Positions 6,438 through 15,889 of a stretch of 33,986 nt of DNA are shown piece by piece (positions within the stretch are counted from its first letter, which is position 1; every line of letters starts with the position of its first letter). Origin of the DNA: a virus. A program made the position numbers and the translations under genes. The stretch is taken from IMG/VR virus record IMGVR_UViG_3300028743_000020, positions 1 through 33,986 of that record. One strand, given 5' to 3'. The notes below the pieces were generated by a model that was not told the origin of the DNA, made no database searches, and was given only the letters and a program-made list of their open reading frames with translations.

Positions 6438-9338
6438 ATGGCAGATTTAGTAACTAGACTACTATTAAACAGCACACAATTTGACAGCAATATAACAAAA
6501 TCAACAGCAGAGATAAAACAATTTAAAGGCGTAGCAGAATCAGCAGGTAAGAATGTCGGTACAGTATTAGGTTCCGCAGGTTTTGGCGGTTTATTAAAGT
6601 TCGGAAGCATTGCAGGGATACTAACAACCGTAGGCGGTGCAATGCAAGAATCAGTAGAAGGAGCTGCTGAGTTTGAAAAGTCATTATCAGGACTGCACGC
6701 TTTAACGGGAATGACTGGAAACGATTTGGAATACCTTAAAAAATCAGCTATAGAATTAAGCTCCACCACTACACAATCGGCATCCGATATAGTAGACGCT
6801 TATACGCTTATCGGTAGCCAAATGGCTGAATTATTACAACACAAGGAATCTCTTACAGCCGTAGCCAAAGCGGCAATCACATTGGCAGAAGCCGCAGGAA
6901 TGGCTGTGCCAGATGCCGCAAAAGCATTGACAACCTCCTTAAACCAGATGGGACAAGGAGCAGGACACGCAAACGAGTATATTAATATATTGGCAGAAGC
7001 CAGTAAAGAAGGTTCAGCCGAAATTCCTTATTTAGCGTCTGCATTGGAAAAGTCTGGTGGTGCTGCATCATCAGTAGGAGTAAAATTTAATGAGTTGGTC
7101 GGTAGTATAGAAGCCATTGCTCCTAAAATATCAGAAGCCAGCGAAGCAGGCACTAACCTTAGAAATATATTCCTTACATTAGAATCTTCCACCGACCAGA
7201 AATTAAAGCCGTCTGTGGTCGGATTTACACAGGCTTTACAGAACCTGTCAGCGATGGGATTGAATGCTACAGGTATGACACAGATGTTCGGTAAAGAAAA
7301 CGTAACAGCAGCTTTAGCCCTAGTAAATGCAAAGGATACAGCCATACAGCTTTCTAAGTCAATTATTGGAACCTCTACAGCAGAAGAACAGGCAATGATC
7401 AATACCGACAATTTTAAAGGTTCTGTAGAAAAATTAAGTAATTCGTGGAAAAGTTTTTTGTTGGACATAAATAGTTCAAACGGTCTTCTAAAAACGGTTA
7501 TAGATAATTTGAATGTCTTTGTTCATTTTATGGATGAAATATACAAAGGGAATTGGAAAGATTTGAATTTTGATTTGAATAGTTATGCCAATAGTTCCGC
7601 ATCAGAATATTTACAAAGGGAAGAAAAAACAATTATCAATGTCCATAAGCAATATGATTCTTTAGTTGCCGGATTTGTCAAAGGTGGAAAGACACAACGA
7701 CAAGCGTTAAAGGCTGCTTATAATGAAATGATGAATGTATATAAGAATCCTAAGATGCTTGTAACACCCAATGCAAAAATACGGAAAACAGAAATAAGTA
7801 AATATTCCAATGAACAATATCAAAAGCTCTATGAAGATGCACATCCTAAAGTAACTATTCAGACAGGAAACAATGGCACATCATCCACTAAAAGCAATAA
7901 AAAAGTTGCAAAAACGATAGAGGAGGAATACGATGATGCCCTGAAAAAATTGGAAGCAAAGAAACAGCTAAAGATAAAAGCAGGATTGAATACGGATGCC
8001 ATAGATGCCCAAATAGAAAAGACGCAAGCGAAGTTAGATAAATTCAAACTTAAAATGATTGATGATTCTTCTTATGAAGGTTTGAAGAAAAAACTATCAC
8101 AGCTTCAGGAAATACAGACTAGAGTAAAAACAAAAGTGGATTGGAATAATTTACAGGCTCAAATAGACAAGGTTCAAAGTAAAATCTCTGAGATAGACGG
8201 TACTGTCTATATAAAACTTGAAAAAGGTTCAGAAGCGGATTTGAAACAACAACTTTCAGATGTGGAATCACAGATGGAAAATACTGATAGTATTTCAGTA
8301 AAAATGCAATTATCCGTTAAGAAAGAAGACTTGAAAGATCAGTTGAAGAATACGGATCAATTGATGGAACCCATATCTAAGCCAGTAAAGAAGAGTGTGG
8401 ATACCACTTTCAACTATTCCAATACAAAGTCTGCAAATTTAAAAGAAGAATATGAAGCAGAAAAAGACTACCTCAAATCAATGTCTGAATACAATAAAGA
8501 GGCAGGTTCAAAATTTAAATATTCCAATGAAGCCATAGAGAAGCAAACAAATTTGGTACAGGATTTAGACAAGCAATGGAAATCCTCAAAATTGACGGAA
8601 GAAGTGAAGAAATATCAAACTGAAGTTGATAATCTGAAATATGAATCCATTGTTAGTAGTGTGTCAACCTTATCAAGTGTAGCTAATTCTTGGAAGTCTT
8701 TAGGTGAAACATTAAGTGGAGATGCAGATGGTTTTGATAAAGTAACGGCTGTGATCAATGCAATGATTACGACATCCGATGGAATAAAAGGAATCATAGA
8801 ATTATTTGATAATCTAACTAAAACGACCCAATTACTGACCACTGCTAAGGCTGCACAAACTACAGTAGATGCAACCAATACAGCCACACAGGTAGCAGAT
8901 AGTACAGCAGCTACCACCGCATCATTGGCACAGGCAGCCATAGAAACGGCTACAGCTTCTGAACTTTCAGGTATGTATTTAGGATTGGCTGCTGCTAAGA
9001 CATTTGCAGCACACGCCTATATTCCTTTTGTTGGAACCGCTTTAGCAGCAGGATTTATTGCCCAGCAACAAGCAGGGGCAATAGCAGCAGCCATTCCTAA
9101 ATTTGCAGATGGAGGTATCGTTTCAGGTTCGTCATATTTCGGCGATAAGCTAATTGCCAGAGTAAATAGCGGTGAGATGATATTGAACGGTACACAACAG
9201 AATAATCTATTTAAGATACTGGATAAAGGAACTGGCACACAGGATTCCAGTTACAATAATGTAACCTTCACTATTAGAGGAAAAGATTTGATGGGAACAT
9301 TGGAAAATTATAGCAACAAAATGAGCAAAATAAAATAA
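6438..9338 (+). CDS. Tail tape measure protein
   Basis: The largest protein here (966 aa). It sets tail length and is ejected ahead of the DNA. The N-terminal third (about residues 75-290) has the PhageMin_Tail-like pattern, for example LSGLHALTGMTGNDLEYLKK and EAAGMAVPDAAKALTTSLNQ. The middle (about 480-760) is Lys/Glu-rich coiled coil. The C-terminal part has an Ala/Gly-rich hydrophobic stretch (AAKTFAAHAYIPFVGTALAA), likely membrane-interacting, then KFADGGIVSG and the closing GEMILNGTQQNNLF, common endings for these proteins. By the usual scaling of about 0.15 nm per residue the tail would be about 145 nm; this is inference. It starts right after the chaperone extension. Confidence 0.92.
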   Translation: MADLVTRLLLNSTQFDSNITKSTAEIKQFKGVAESAGKNVGTVLGSAGFGGLLKFGSIAGILTTVGGAMQESVEGAAEFEKSLSGLHALTGMTGNDLEYLKKSAIELSSTTTQSASDIVDAYTLIGSQMAELLQHKESLTAVAKAAITLAEAAGMAVPDAAKALTTSLNQMGQGAGHANEYINILAEASKEGSAEIPYLASALEKSGGAASSVGVKFNELVGSIEAIAPKISEASEAGTNLRNIFLTLESSTDQKLKPSVVGFTQALQNLSAMGLNATGMTQMFGKENVTAALALVNAKDTAIQLSKSIIGTSTAEEQAMINTDNFKGSVEKLSNSWKSFLLDINSSNGLLKTVIDNLNVFVHFMDEIYKGNWKDLNFDLNSYANSSASEYLQREEKTIINVHKQYDSLVAGFVKGGKTQRQALKAAYNEMMNVYKNPKMLVTPNAKIRKTEISKYSNEQYQKLYEDAHPKVTIQTGNNGTSSTKSNKKVAKTIEEEYDDALKKLEAKKQLKIKAGLNTDAIDAQIEKTQAKLDKFKLKMIDDSSYEGLKKKLSQLQEIQTRVKTKVDWNNLQAQIDKVQSKISEIDGTVYIKLEKGSEADLKQQLSDVESQMENTDSISVKMQLSVKKEDLKDQLKNTDQLMEPISKPVKKSVDTTFNYSNTKSANLKEEYEAEKDYLKSMSEYNKEAGSKFKYSNEAIEKQTNLVQDLDKQWKSSKLTEEVKKYQTEVDNLKYESIVSSVSTLSSVANSWKSLGETLSGDADGFDKVTAVINAMITTSDGIKGIIELFDNLTKTTQLLTTAKAAQTTVDATNTATQVADSTAATTASLAQAAIETATASELSGMYLGLAAAKTFAAHAYIPFVGTALAAGFIAQQQAGAIAAAIPKFADGGIVSGSSYFGDKLIARVNSGEMILNGTQQNNLFKILDKGTGTQDSSYNNVTFTIRGKDLMGTLENYSNKMSKIK

Positions 9339-9339
9339 T

Positions 9340-11724
9340 ATGTACAAACTTAGGTATTATTCAGACTTTAATGACATAGATAATAACGATTTAAGAATCG
9401 AAATATACAAAGACACGGATGAAGCAGTATCAGCAGAAGAATTATTACTTTCTGCTGATGCCGTATCAATAGAATACAAATCAGATGATCTATTCAAGTC
9501 TTTAAAGCAAAGCGGTTGTAGTGTAAACGTATTTACAAAGAATGTACTTACGGAACTCTACACAGGAAAGATCAATGAAATAATTATTAAGATATATAGA
9601 AATGGTACATTCTTCTGGTATGGTTATTTGACACCCAATGTTTATTCTTCTGAATTTTCTTCTGATTATGATTTGTTGAGTTTGGAGTTTATAGATACGA
9701 TTGCACAGTTAGATAATATCAAATATGCGTATATAGATGGCACACAAAATATACAAAGTTTTTACAGCATTATCACCTCCATATTGGATAAGATAGACAA
9801 ATACAAAGTGATCAATAAGATTTATCTTCATAAGTCGCTTTCTATTACAGAGAATCAAACACCTATCTATGATCTGCTTAATTCGTTGCTGATTCAGGAA
9901 AGAAATTTCTTTGACGAAGAAGATGATGAAGATGACAATGCAGAAACAGGCAAAGAAGTAATGACTGATCTAATATCATACTTGGGAATGTCTATTGTAC
10001 AATTTAAGGATGCTTTCTACATATTGGATTATACTGCATTGAAATCTGAAAACTATGATTTTCTAGTCTATGACAGGACAGGAACTGCACCAGAATCCAT
10101 CACCTTGACACCTGATGTCAGAACAGTAGAGAATATCGGCATTTATAAAGCAGATGCTTCCATCAGTTTGGGAGATGTTTATAAGAAAGTAAAAGTAATA
10201 GGCAACAATAATCCAGTGGGAACATTAATACCTACAGTCTTTGATGATGATAATTTGGTGAATCAGAATACGGATGTAAACAAATACGATAAAAAAAGTG
10301 TAGACAAATATATCTTTCTGATTGCCTATTTAAAAGCGAAAGCGAATTGGATAACAGCTAATAATGTCTATAGTTTTAATAGTACCACACTTCAATATGC
10401 AAACAATCCTCTAGCAGAAATTACAGTGGAGAATGTAGATACTATTTCTTCTGGCTCATTCTTTCAGAGAGAAGACAGTTATAAGTATTTGGACAGTGAA
10501 GGCGCAGCTATAGAGAATGCAGAGCCCAGTTCATTATCGTGGACAGATTATCTGACATTCGTAAATAACGGTACAACAATGACAGAAAATTTAAATATAG
10601 TAAATGGTGATCCCTGTTTAAAATTGTCTACAAAGAACTATTCAGTTATACAAGGAGGTTATTTGATTATCAATTTAAGTTACAAGCTTTCTACCAATAG
10701 CCTTTCTAATGATTCCATTGCATCAGACAATGCAGATGCTGTTTATTACAGTGGACAATATAGCGACCGAAGTAAATACTCTGGGCAATTTGGTACGGGA
10801 AATGGTTATGATCATACCAATTTCAGATGTTTCTTAAAAATCGGTGATTACTATTATACTGGTAGCGAATGGAAGCCTTATTCTGATTATACAAGCCATC
10901 TTACGGATTATATAAAAGCCACAGGACAAGGTACTGTAAACGGTGAGTATAAATTCTGGATTTCAAATACTGATGGAACAAAGACTTACATAACCAGAGC
11001 AGAGTATAATAAAATCTATTTGATGGATAATTTCTGGCTGGTGCATAAAAATAGTGACGGTGATAAAATCAAAGATGAATGGAAAACACTAACCAATCAA
11101 GTAAGTTACACTTATAATCTGGCAGAATCCAGTGATGGAGTATTAATAAGTTTACCCGATTTCCCTTTATGTGGAAATGTTGAATTCATCCTTTATGTAC
11201 CTGAGAATTTGGGTAAAGCACAAAATTACAGGACTGATAAAACAGAGGATTACACTAAAGCGACTTATTGCCATATCAAGGCATTAACCGTAAAATGTGC
11301 CAATAGCAAGAATTATACCGATATATTCAATCAAAAAGAATATGATGCAGATACACTATTTACCAATGTTGTAGATGATGACTATGTAACAGAATTAGAT
11401 GATCTTACTTTAAAAGTAAATACCTATACAAGTAAGGCTACCTCTTATTCCTATGTAATTCAAAAAGGTGGAACTTATACTTATTCCTTTGCTGATACTT
11501 TATTGGGTGTGGAAGGAGAGAAGAAACAAGAAGAACGGATTATACAAAAATATGTAGATCATTACTCCACACCAAAATTTATCTATGAAAACAACCTGAT
11601 CAATAATGATTTGAAACTATATACTAAGATTCACGAAAAGACTTTAGATACTGATATGGTAATAGATTCTATCACTTATGATCTTAGTACGAATTCTGCT
11701 ACAGTAAAAGCAATACAACTATGA
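9340..11724 (+). CDS. Tail tip / baseplate protein (distal tail plus hub-like), Bacteroidales phage type
   Basis: 794 aa, directly after the tape measure gene, the place of distal tail and tail-associated proteins. The first about 130 residues form a beta-rich domain (LRYYSDFNDIDNNDLRIEI through NGTFFWYGYLTPNVY) that resembles distal tail proteins in layout. A strongly acidic stretch at about residues 188-205 (FDEEDDEDDNAE) interrupts a hub-like middle. No peptidoglycan hydrolase motif was seen. The stop overlaps the fibre gene start (ATGA at 11721-11724). I recognise it by position and layout rather than by a catalytic motif. An alternative is a combined Dit-Tal protein. Confidence 0.65.
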   Translation: MYKLRYYSDFNDIDNNDLRIEIYKDTDEAVSAEELLLSADAVSIEYKSDDLFKSLKQSGCSVNVFTKNVLTELYTGKINEIIIKIYRNGTFFWYGYLTPNVYSSEFSSDYDLLSLEFIDTIAQLDNIKYAYIDGTQNIQSFYSIITSILDKIDKYKVINKIYLHKSLSITENQTPIYDLLNSLLIQERNFFDEEDDEDDNAETGKEVMTDLISYLGMSIVQFKDAFYILDYTALKSENYDFLVYDRTGTAPESITLTPDVRTVENIGIYKADASISLGDVYKKVKVIGNNNPVGTLIPTVFDDDNLVNQNTDVNKYDKKSVDKYIFLIAYLKAKANWITANNVYSFNSTTLQYANNPLAEITVENVDTISSGSFFQREDSYKYLDSEGAAIENAEPSSLSWTDYLTFVNNGTTMTENLNIVNGDPCLKLSTKNYSVIQGGYLIINLSYKLSTNSLSNDSIASDNADAVYYSGQYSDRSKYSGQFGTGNGYDHTNFRCFLKIGDYYYTGSEWKPYSDYTSHLTDYIKATGQGTVNGEYKFWISNTDGTKTYITRAEYNKIYLMDNFWLVHKNSDGDKIKDEWKTLTNQVSYTYNLAESSDGVLISLPDFPLCGNVEFILYVPENLGKAQNYRTDKTEDYTKATYCHIKALTVKCANSKNYTDIFNQKEYDADTLFTNVVDDDYVTELDDLTLKVNTYTSKATSYSYVIQKGGTYTYSFADTLLGVEGEKKQEERIIQKYVDHYSTPKFIYENNLINNDLKLYTKIHEKTLDTDMVIDSITYDLSTNSATVKAIQL

Positions 11725-13772
11725 AAATAACGACAAACCAAATACCTCATACCTTTAGAAACAAGTATTTGCAAAACAATGCAGGTATTTTTTCTTCTGG
11801 CTCTGATAGTGGATCCAGTACAGAAGTATCAAAAGGTACGGACATTGAGATTATTAAAACCACAAGTTCCGTTAATGCAAATGATGATAATGTATTGTCT
11901 GCTGCCCGTTCATACAAAGATTTTCTGCAAATAGATAAAGACTGCAGTACCTCAAAATCAATAGATTTTCTTGCAGGAATTAAAATAAATGGCACTTTGA
12001 TAGAATATGATTCATCTACCAATGCCATTAAAATAAATGCGAATTTATATGCGACTGGTGGAATATCGGCACTTGGACAGAATCCGAATACGGCTACCAG
12101 TGGTGGTGTTTCTGCCTTATCGGAATTGGTAGATGTATCAATCGGTGATCTAGTAGATAGTGATGTCTTATATTATGATAAAAATACAAGCCATTGGAAA
12201 AATAGAGCTGACAGTTATTTTGCTAAAACGAGTGATCTATCTGCACTTGCTACAAAAATAGAGAATCAAAATAACTATACACATCCCACATATACAGCTC
12301 AGAATGTAGGAGGTGCACGTAATTTTCTTACAAGCTTCACCTCAGATGCACTTGGACATATCACAGGAGTTACAACAGCAGCAATGACTAAAAGCGATAT
12401 ATCGGCACTTTGGGGTAATACGATTTGGGATAATAGTAATTTTAATCCAGCAAGTTATTTACCGCTGACAGGTGGAGCATTAACAGGGAACCTACAAATA
12501 GGCAATACTACAATATATGCAAGTGGTTCAAATGGAGGTATAAATTCAATCGCACCATCAGATGATGTTATATTGGGAGATTGTAATATCGGTGGGCATT
12601 TGGGGCTAAAATCATTAAATACAACAAGTGCAGGCATTAGTTTCTATGATCCATCTGGAAATAATCTAGGAAGATTCACTGTGAATTCATCTGGAGTACC
12701 AACTTGGAGTGACAGTACTATATGGCACGCTGGTAATTTATCTAAAGTATCACAACTCACAAATGATTCAGGGTATATAACAAGCAGTGCATTAAACGGT
12801 TATTTACCGCTTGCAGGTGGTACGCTTACTAATTTATTACATATAAATGTAAATGGTGTCACTTCAGATATTGGAGCGCAAAATGCCAGTTGGTTCCATT
12901 TTTATACTTCTGTGCCAGTAATCTTTAATAAAGATGTTTATGCGATAGGTAATTATTATGGAGGTACAGCCTATAATCGCAGATTAGCCTATGCAGATGA
13001 AATAGCAGGAACCGTTGTTAGTCATTCAACAAATTCTGAATATATCGGGAATGACGCTCAATATATGCGTTTTCATTGGTCTGGTCAAGGTGGACAACCA
13101 ACTTGGTTATGGGGTGGAAATGATGCAGGTAATATGTATGTTTGGAATCCTTCTAATTTTAGCGTCAATTATGCAAATTATTCAGGATATGCAAATAGAA
13201 TTGATGGTGTCAATTTAAGCGGAACAGCAACCTCTAATTTAATTTATGCTACTATTGCAGATAATGATTTCTTTCGTTTACAGGTTGGAGGTACGGCTTC
13301 AAATGCTGGCTATGTTGAGTTGGCTACAGCGGATGATGGAAACGAACCGATATATGTAAGACAATATACTGGTGTTTTCACTAATATTGTTAGGACTTTG
13401 ATATTACTAGATGAAAGTGGTAATACAACAATGCCAGGAAGCCTAACGGTTAATGGAAATGTCTTTGCTACAGGTGGCGTTACATCTTTGTCCGATGTTC
13501 GGTATAAAAACATTCTACATAACCGTGATATAAAATTAGAAGATATTGCAAAGGCTCCATTATTTGATTTCACATTAAAAGATCATATGGATAAGAGCGT
13601 TCATATTGGTACAAGTGCCCAGTATTGGAAGAAAATTCTACCTGAATCAATTAGAAAAGAAGAAGATGTTTTGACAATGGATTACGCGTCAACAGCATTG
13701 GCTTGCAGTATTAGTATGGCAAAAGAGATAGAATATTTAAAATCAAAATTAGAAAATTATGAGTTACGATAG
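11721..13772 (+). CDS. Tail fibre with C-terminal S74 intramolecular chaperone
   Basis: A 683-aa receptor-binding fibre. The body carries repeated fibre motifs such as YLPLTGGALTGNLQIGN and YLPLAGGTLTNLLHI, plus TIWHAGNLSKVSQL and LTNDSGYITSSAL, typical of trimeric phage fibres. The last about 95 residues form a peptidase S74 / endosialidase-type chaperone domain. SLSDVRYKNI (Ser591-Asp592 at the expected self-cleavage point) is followed by a helical end with MDYASTALACSISMAKEIEY. The domain helps the fibre trimer fold and then cuts itself off. The gene overlaps its upstream neighbour by 4 bp and the downstream one by 14 bp. Host range would be decided mainly by the central part. Confidence 0.88.
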   Translation: MKITTNQIPHTFRNKYLQNNAGIFSSGSDSGSSTEVSKGTDIEIIKTTSSVNANDDNVLSAARSYKDFLQIDKDCSTSKSIDFLAGIKINGTLIEYDSSTNAIKINANLYATGGISALGQNPNTATSGGVSALSELVDVSIGDLVDSDVLYYDKNTSHWKNRADSYFAKTSDLSALATKIENQNNYTHPTYTAQNVGGARNFLTSFTSDALGHITGVTTAAMTKSDISALWGNTIWDNSNFNPASYLPLTGGALTGNLQIGNTTIYASGSNGGINSIAPSDDVILGDCNIGGHLGLKSLNTTSAGISFYDPSGNNLGRFTVNSSGVPTWSDSTIWHAGNLSKVSQLTNDSGYITSSALNGYLPLAGGTLTNLLHINVNGVTSDIGAQNASWFHFYTSVPVIFNKDVYAIGNYYGGTAYNRRLAYADEIAGTVVSHSTNSEYIGNDAQYMRFHWSGQGGQPTWLWGGNDAGNMYVWNPSNFSVNYANYSGYANRIDGVNLSGTATSNLIYATIADNDFFRLQVGGTASNAGYVELATADDGNEPIYVRQYTGVFTNIVRTLILLDESGNTTMPGSLTVNGNVFATGGVTSLSDVRYKNILHNRDIKLEDIAKAPLFDFTLKDHMDKSVHIGTSAQYWKKILPESIRKEEDVLTMDYASTALACSISMAKEIEYLKSKLENYELR

Positions 13773-14766
13773 TGGGAAAATATATAAACCTGTATCAATC
13801 GCTGATGTTCAGAAAGCAATAGGAGTGACAGCAACCGATTTGGCTACATTATGTAAGTCGAGTAACATAAATCAATATAGCAAGTATAAACCAGTTATCT
13901 ATAATAGTTATTTTCCGTCTTCATCTGAAAATTATTGGAAAGCAACCGATAGTAAAAGCGGTGTTGTTGTACCACAATATACATCATTTTCGGATATGAT
14001 AAATGCGATTAAAGCAAGTTCAGTAAAGTGGACATATCGACCGCCTACATCTATCTTTAGACTTGCAGATTTTAATGGATACAATGCAAATGCACAGAAG
14101 CCAATAGGTTCAATTTCCTCAGTACAAATACATAGAGGTGATGTTATTACACAAACTGTTAGTTTCATCCCAGATCAGAACGAAGATAACATAGGGTTAG
14201 AAGAAATTGGATTAGGTGATTTCTATTTATCATTGGCGATTATGAAATCCGATTCAGACACAACAGCAGCATATTTAGCAAGTTCACCATATACAGTAGC
14301 TGGGACACTTGATGCCGCTATACCGGTAATAATTATAAATGCCTATGCTAATGAATTGAATGCAGGTACATATCCAATGTATTTGTTCTTTTCAAAAAAG
14401 GCTATGCCAGACTTAACAGATCAGGTGCTTGTTCCTATTGATAATGCGATAGGTAGATTGACAATAATAAACTCAGTTACAATTACTGTTTCAGGTACAT
14501 ATGATGCCAATGATGGGGACTATATCATTTATAAGGTTGTAATCGTTAATAACGATTCATCAGCTAAAACATTTAGTGATAGTTATATCTGGTTAGGCAA
14601 TGATCCAACGGGTAATTCAGTGAATAAGAAGATTTCATTAGGTAATATAACTGTTGCTGCTGGACAAACTAAAACATTAACAGATAAAGTCTATGATTCA
14701 GATGCTAGTCCTTGGACTGTATTTGTAGCAAATTCAATAATACAGGGATATTCTGAAACAGAATAA
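13759..14766 (+). CDS. Putative tail tip or accessory receptor-binding protein
   Basis: 335 aa, overlapping the S74 fibre gene by 14 bp. The first part (SYDSGKIYKPVSIADVQKAI) is a short helical adaptor-like region. The middle is beta-rich, and the last about 110 residues look like an immunoglobulin-like domain (ITVSGTYDANDGDYIIYKVV, then ISLGNITVAAGQTKTL). No enzymatic motif is visible. Gene order after the main fibre suggests a second fibre-associated or tip protein. The family was not recognised, so the call is positional. Confidence 0.55.
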   Translation: MSYDSGKIYKPVSIADVQKAIGVTATDLATLCKSSNINQYSKYKPVIYNSYFPSSSENYWKATDSKSGVVVPQYTSFSDMINAIKASSVKWTYRPPTSIFRLADFNGYNANAQKPIGSISSVQIHRGDVITQTVSFIPDQNEDNIGLEEIGLGDFYLSLAIMKSDSDTTAAYLASSPYTVAGTLDAAIPVIIINAYANELNAGTYPMYLFFSKKAMPDLTDQVLVPIDNAIGRLTIINSVTITVSGTYDANDGDYIIYKVVIVNNDSSAKTFSDSYIWLGNDPTGNSVNKKISLGNITVAAGQTKTLTDKVYDSDASPWTVFVANSIIQGYSETE

Positions 14767-14790
14767 TATTAATTTAAAAAACACATAAAT

Positions 14791-15027
14791 ATGAATTTAG
14801 TAAAAACGAATGAGCATATAGAGAAGTCTTATTCTTCAGATACAAATAACAAAGAAACTATATTATCTACATCCTATGATGTAACCGATGGCACTAACAA
14901 TTTGGGTAATGTGAGCATAACACCCACAGGTTTTAATATGAATGTGTATAGCATTCCTAATTCTACTATTTCCGATTTAGAATCAAAGATAACAGATTTT
15001 TTCACTAATCTATTAACTGTAAAATGA
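14791..15027 (+). CDS. Small phage protein of unknown function
   Basis: 78 aa, starting MNLVKTNEHIEKSYSS and ending in the helix DLESKITDFFTNLLTVK. There is no signal peptide or membrane segment. The A-rich leader (AAAAAACACATAAAT) before ATG 14791 is typical for these genes. Its stop overlaps the ATG of the holin-like gene (ATGA at 15024-15027), so the two are probably translated together. It could be a structural accessory protein or part of the lysis cassette; nothing in the sequence decides this. Confidence 0.6.
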   Translation: MNLVKTNEHIEKSYSSDTNNKETILSTSYDVTDGTNNLGNVSITPTGFNMNVYSIPNSTISDLESKITDFFTNLLTVK

Positions 15028-15218
15028 AGTTAGATAATATACAATTGATAGTAGCCTGTTTCTTAGTACTTGTAGGAGTTGGTTTACTTATCGCTGGTTT
15101 TGTTGTACCTCCTAGAGGGCAAATAGATAATAGTGTATTGGTGGCTTTTGGAGAAATAAGCACATTCTCAGGATCTCTATTTGGAGTAGATTATCATTAT
15201 AAACGAAAGATTAAATAA
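15024..15218 (+). CDS. Small membrane protein, holin-like
   Basis: 64 aa. One strong membrane segment covers residues about 8-28 (LIVACFLVLVGVGLLIAGFV). A second, weaker hydrophobic stretch is around LVAFGEISTFSGSLFGVDY, followed by a basic tail HYKRKIK. Small membrane proteins with this two-segment form and a basic end, placed at the end of the tail genes, are commonly holins of Bacteroidales phages. No endolysin gene lies beside it in this window, which weakens the call. The gene is followed at once by a terminator, so it ends the late operon. Confidence 0.55.
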   Translation: MKLDNIQLIVACFLVLVGVGLLIAGFVVPPRGQIDNSVLVAFGEISTFSGSLFGVDYHYKRKIK

Positions 15219-15224
15219 AATAAG

Positions 15225-15257
15225 AGCCTGTGGTCTATGAAGATTGCAGGCTTTTTT
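15225..15257 (+). terminator. Terminator at the end of the phage late operon
   Basis: AGCCTG (15225-15230) pairs with CAGGCT (15247-15252), followed by a T-run to 15257. It lies 7 bp after the holin-like gene. Its sequence and the bases after it are clearly related to the terminator-promoter block at 15839-15875. Confidence 0.82.
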
Positions 15258-15258
15258 A

Positions 15259-15266
15259 TTCCTTTG
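15259..15266 (+). promoter_or_regulatory. Candidate Bacteroidales promoter -7 box for the 171-aa gene
   Basis: TTCCTTTG is followed by CAA, close to the Bacteroidales -7 consensus TAnnTTTG, and lies inside the sequence directly after the terminator T-run. It would give a leader of about 60 nt before the ATG at 15331. The first base pair of the box is off-consensus, so the call depends on its likeness to the boxes at 15866 and 16885. Confidence 0.4.
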
Positions 15267-15330
15267 CAATACAATTCGGTAGGACAAACTAATATTACAT
15301 TAGAGCCTAAAAACTGATTGATATAAAGAT

Positions 15331-15846
15331 ATGAGCAATATAAAAATTCCAATTTCAGCATTAAAATATATCTATTTTGCTACTTTAGAAAAAAGTAAAT
15401 TGGAGATCACTAATTTTGATGATAAAGATTTAGGAACTTTAATAAAAGAGGGTAATTTTGATGGGACGTCACAGTCTAATCTCTATCTTTCTTGTAATTA
15501 TAATATACCTCTTTTGGGTATAGATGAAAATGATAATGAAAAATATTTTGATATAAAGACGGGTAAAACAATAGAGAAAAAAGATTATGGACACTACGTT
15601 CTTATATGGGGATCAAACAATATACAATCTGCATCTGTTATCAGATATTGTTTGGAGTATTGGAAAAATAAGGACGATGAAAAATATAAAACTAAATTTG
15701 AAGAACTAGAGGGCAAGAAAAATATAGAAATCATTTTTATTTTGAGTGATAGCGCAGACAAAATATTTAATATCAACGGGTGGGACGAGATGATAAAGAA
15801 TATAAATAATTGGATAGAGAATAATTGTTCAAATGGAAGCCTGTAG
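15331..15846 (+). CDS. Accessory (moron-type) protein of unknown function
   Basis: 171 aa, acidic and Asn/Lys-rich, no signal peptide and no membrane segment, so probably cytoplasmic. It reads as an alpha/beta protein: SALKYIYFATLEKSKLEI, a central YGHYVLIWGSNNIQSASVIR and a later strand NIEIIFILSD. I do not recognise a family. It stands alone between a terminator plus promoter-like box on the left and a terminator that overlaps its own stop codon on the right. That single-gene cassette layout is the mark of a moron, a gene a prophage can express independently of its lytic programme. Possible roles include superinfection exclusion or defence, but no motif supports one. Confidence 0.7.
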   Translation: MSNIKIPISALKYIYFATLEKSKLEITNFDDKDLGTLIKEGNFDGTSQSNLYLSCNYNIPLLGIDENDNEKYFDIKTGKTIEKKDYGHYVLIWGSNNIQSASVIRYCLEYWKNKDDEKYKTKFEELEGKKNIEIIFILSDSADKIFNINGWDEMIKNINNWIENNCSNGSL

Positions 15847-15864
15847 TCTATGCAGACTTTTTTT
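15845..15864 (+). terminator. Terminator overlapping the stop codon of the 171-aa gene
   Basis: AGTCT (15845-15849) pairs with AGACT (15854-15858) around ATGC, followed by a T-run to 15864. The stop codon TAG (15844-15846) lies in the stem. The surrounding sequence (GCCTGTAGTCTATG) closely repeats GCCTGTGGTCTATG at 15226-15239. Confidence 0.75.
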
Positions 15865-15865
15865 A

Positions 15866-15873
15866 TTCTTTTG
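15866..15873 (+). promoter_or_regulatory. Candidate promoter box for the 296-aa gene
   Basis: TTCTTTTG then CAA, a near match to TAnnTTTG, sits after the terminator T-run and 16 bp before ATG 15890. The leader would be very short. The similarity with the box at 15259 suggests the two blocks arose by duplication or by exchange of cassettes. Confidence 0.4.
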
Positions 15874-15889
15874 CAAAAACTTAATAAAA

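Noticed and set aside
7028-8941. Long antisense open frames within the tape measure gene, and similar ones opposite other genes
   Set aside because: They mirror the codon bias of the sense gene and show no leader, domain or neighbour support.
13015-13218. A 67-aa frame on the + strand inside the fibre gene
   Set aside because: It lies wholly within the fibre coding sequence in another frame and has no recognisable product.
11721-14766. Diversity-generating retroelement acting on the fibre genes
   Set aside because: No reverse transcriptase gene, template repeat or A-substituted copy is visible in the window.
15833-15889. An earlier ATG for the 296-aa gene
   Set aside because: This extension runs through the terminator and T-run of the preceding gene; ATG 15890 has a normal A-rich leader.
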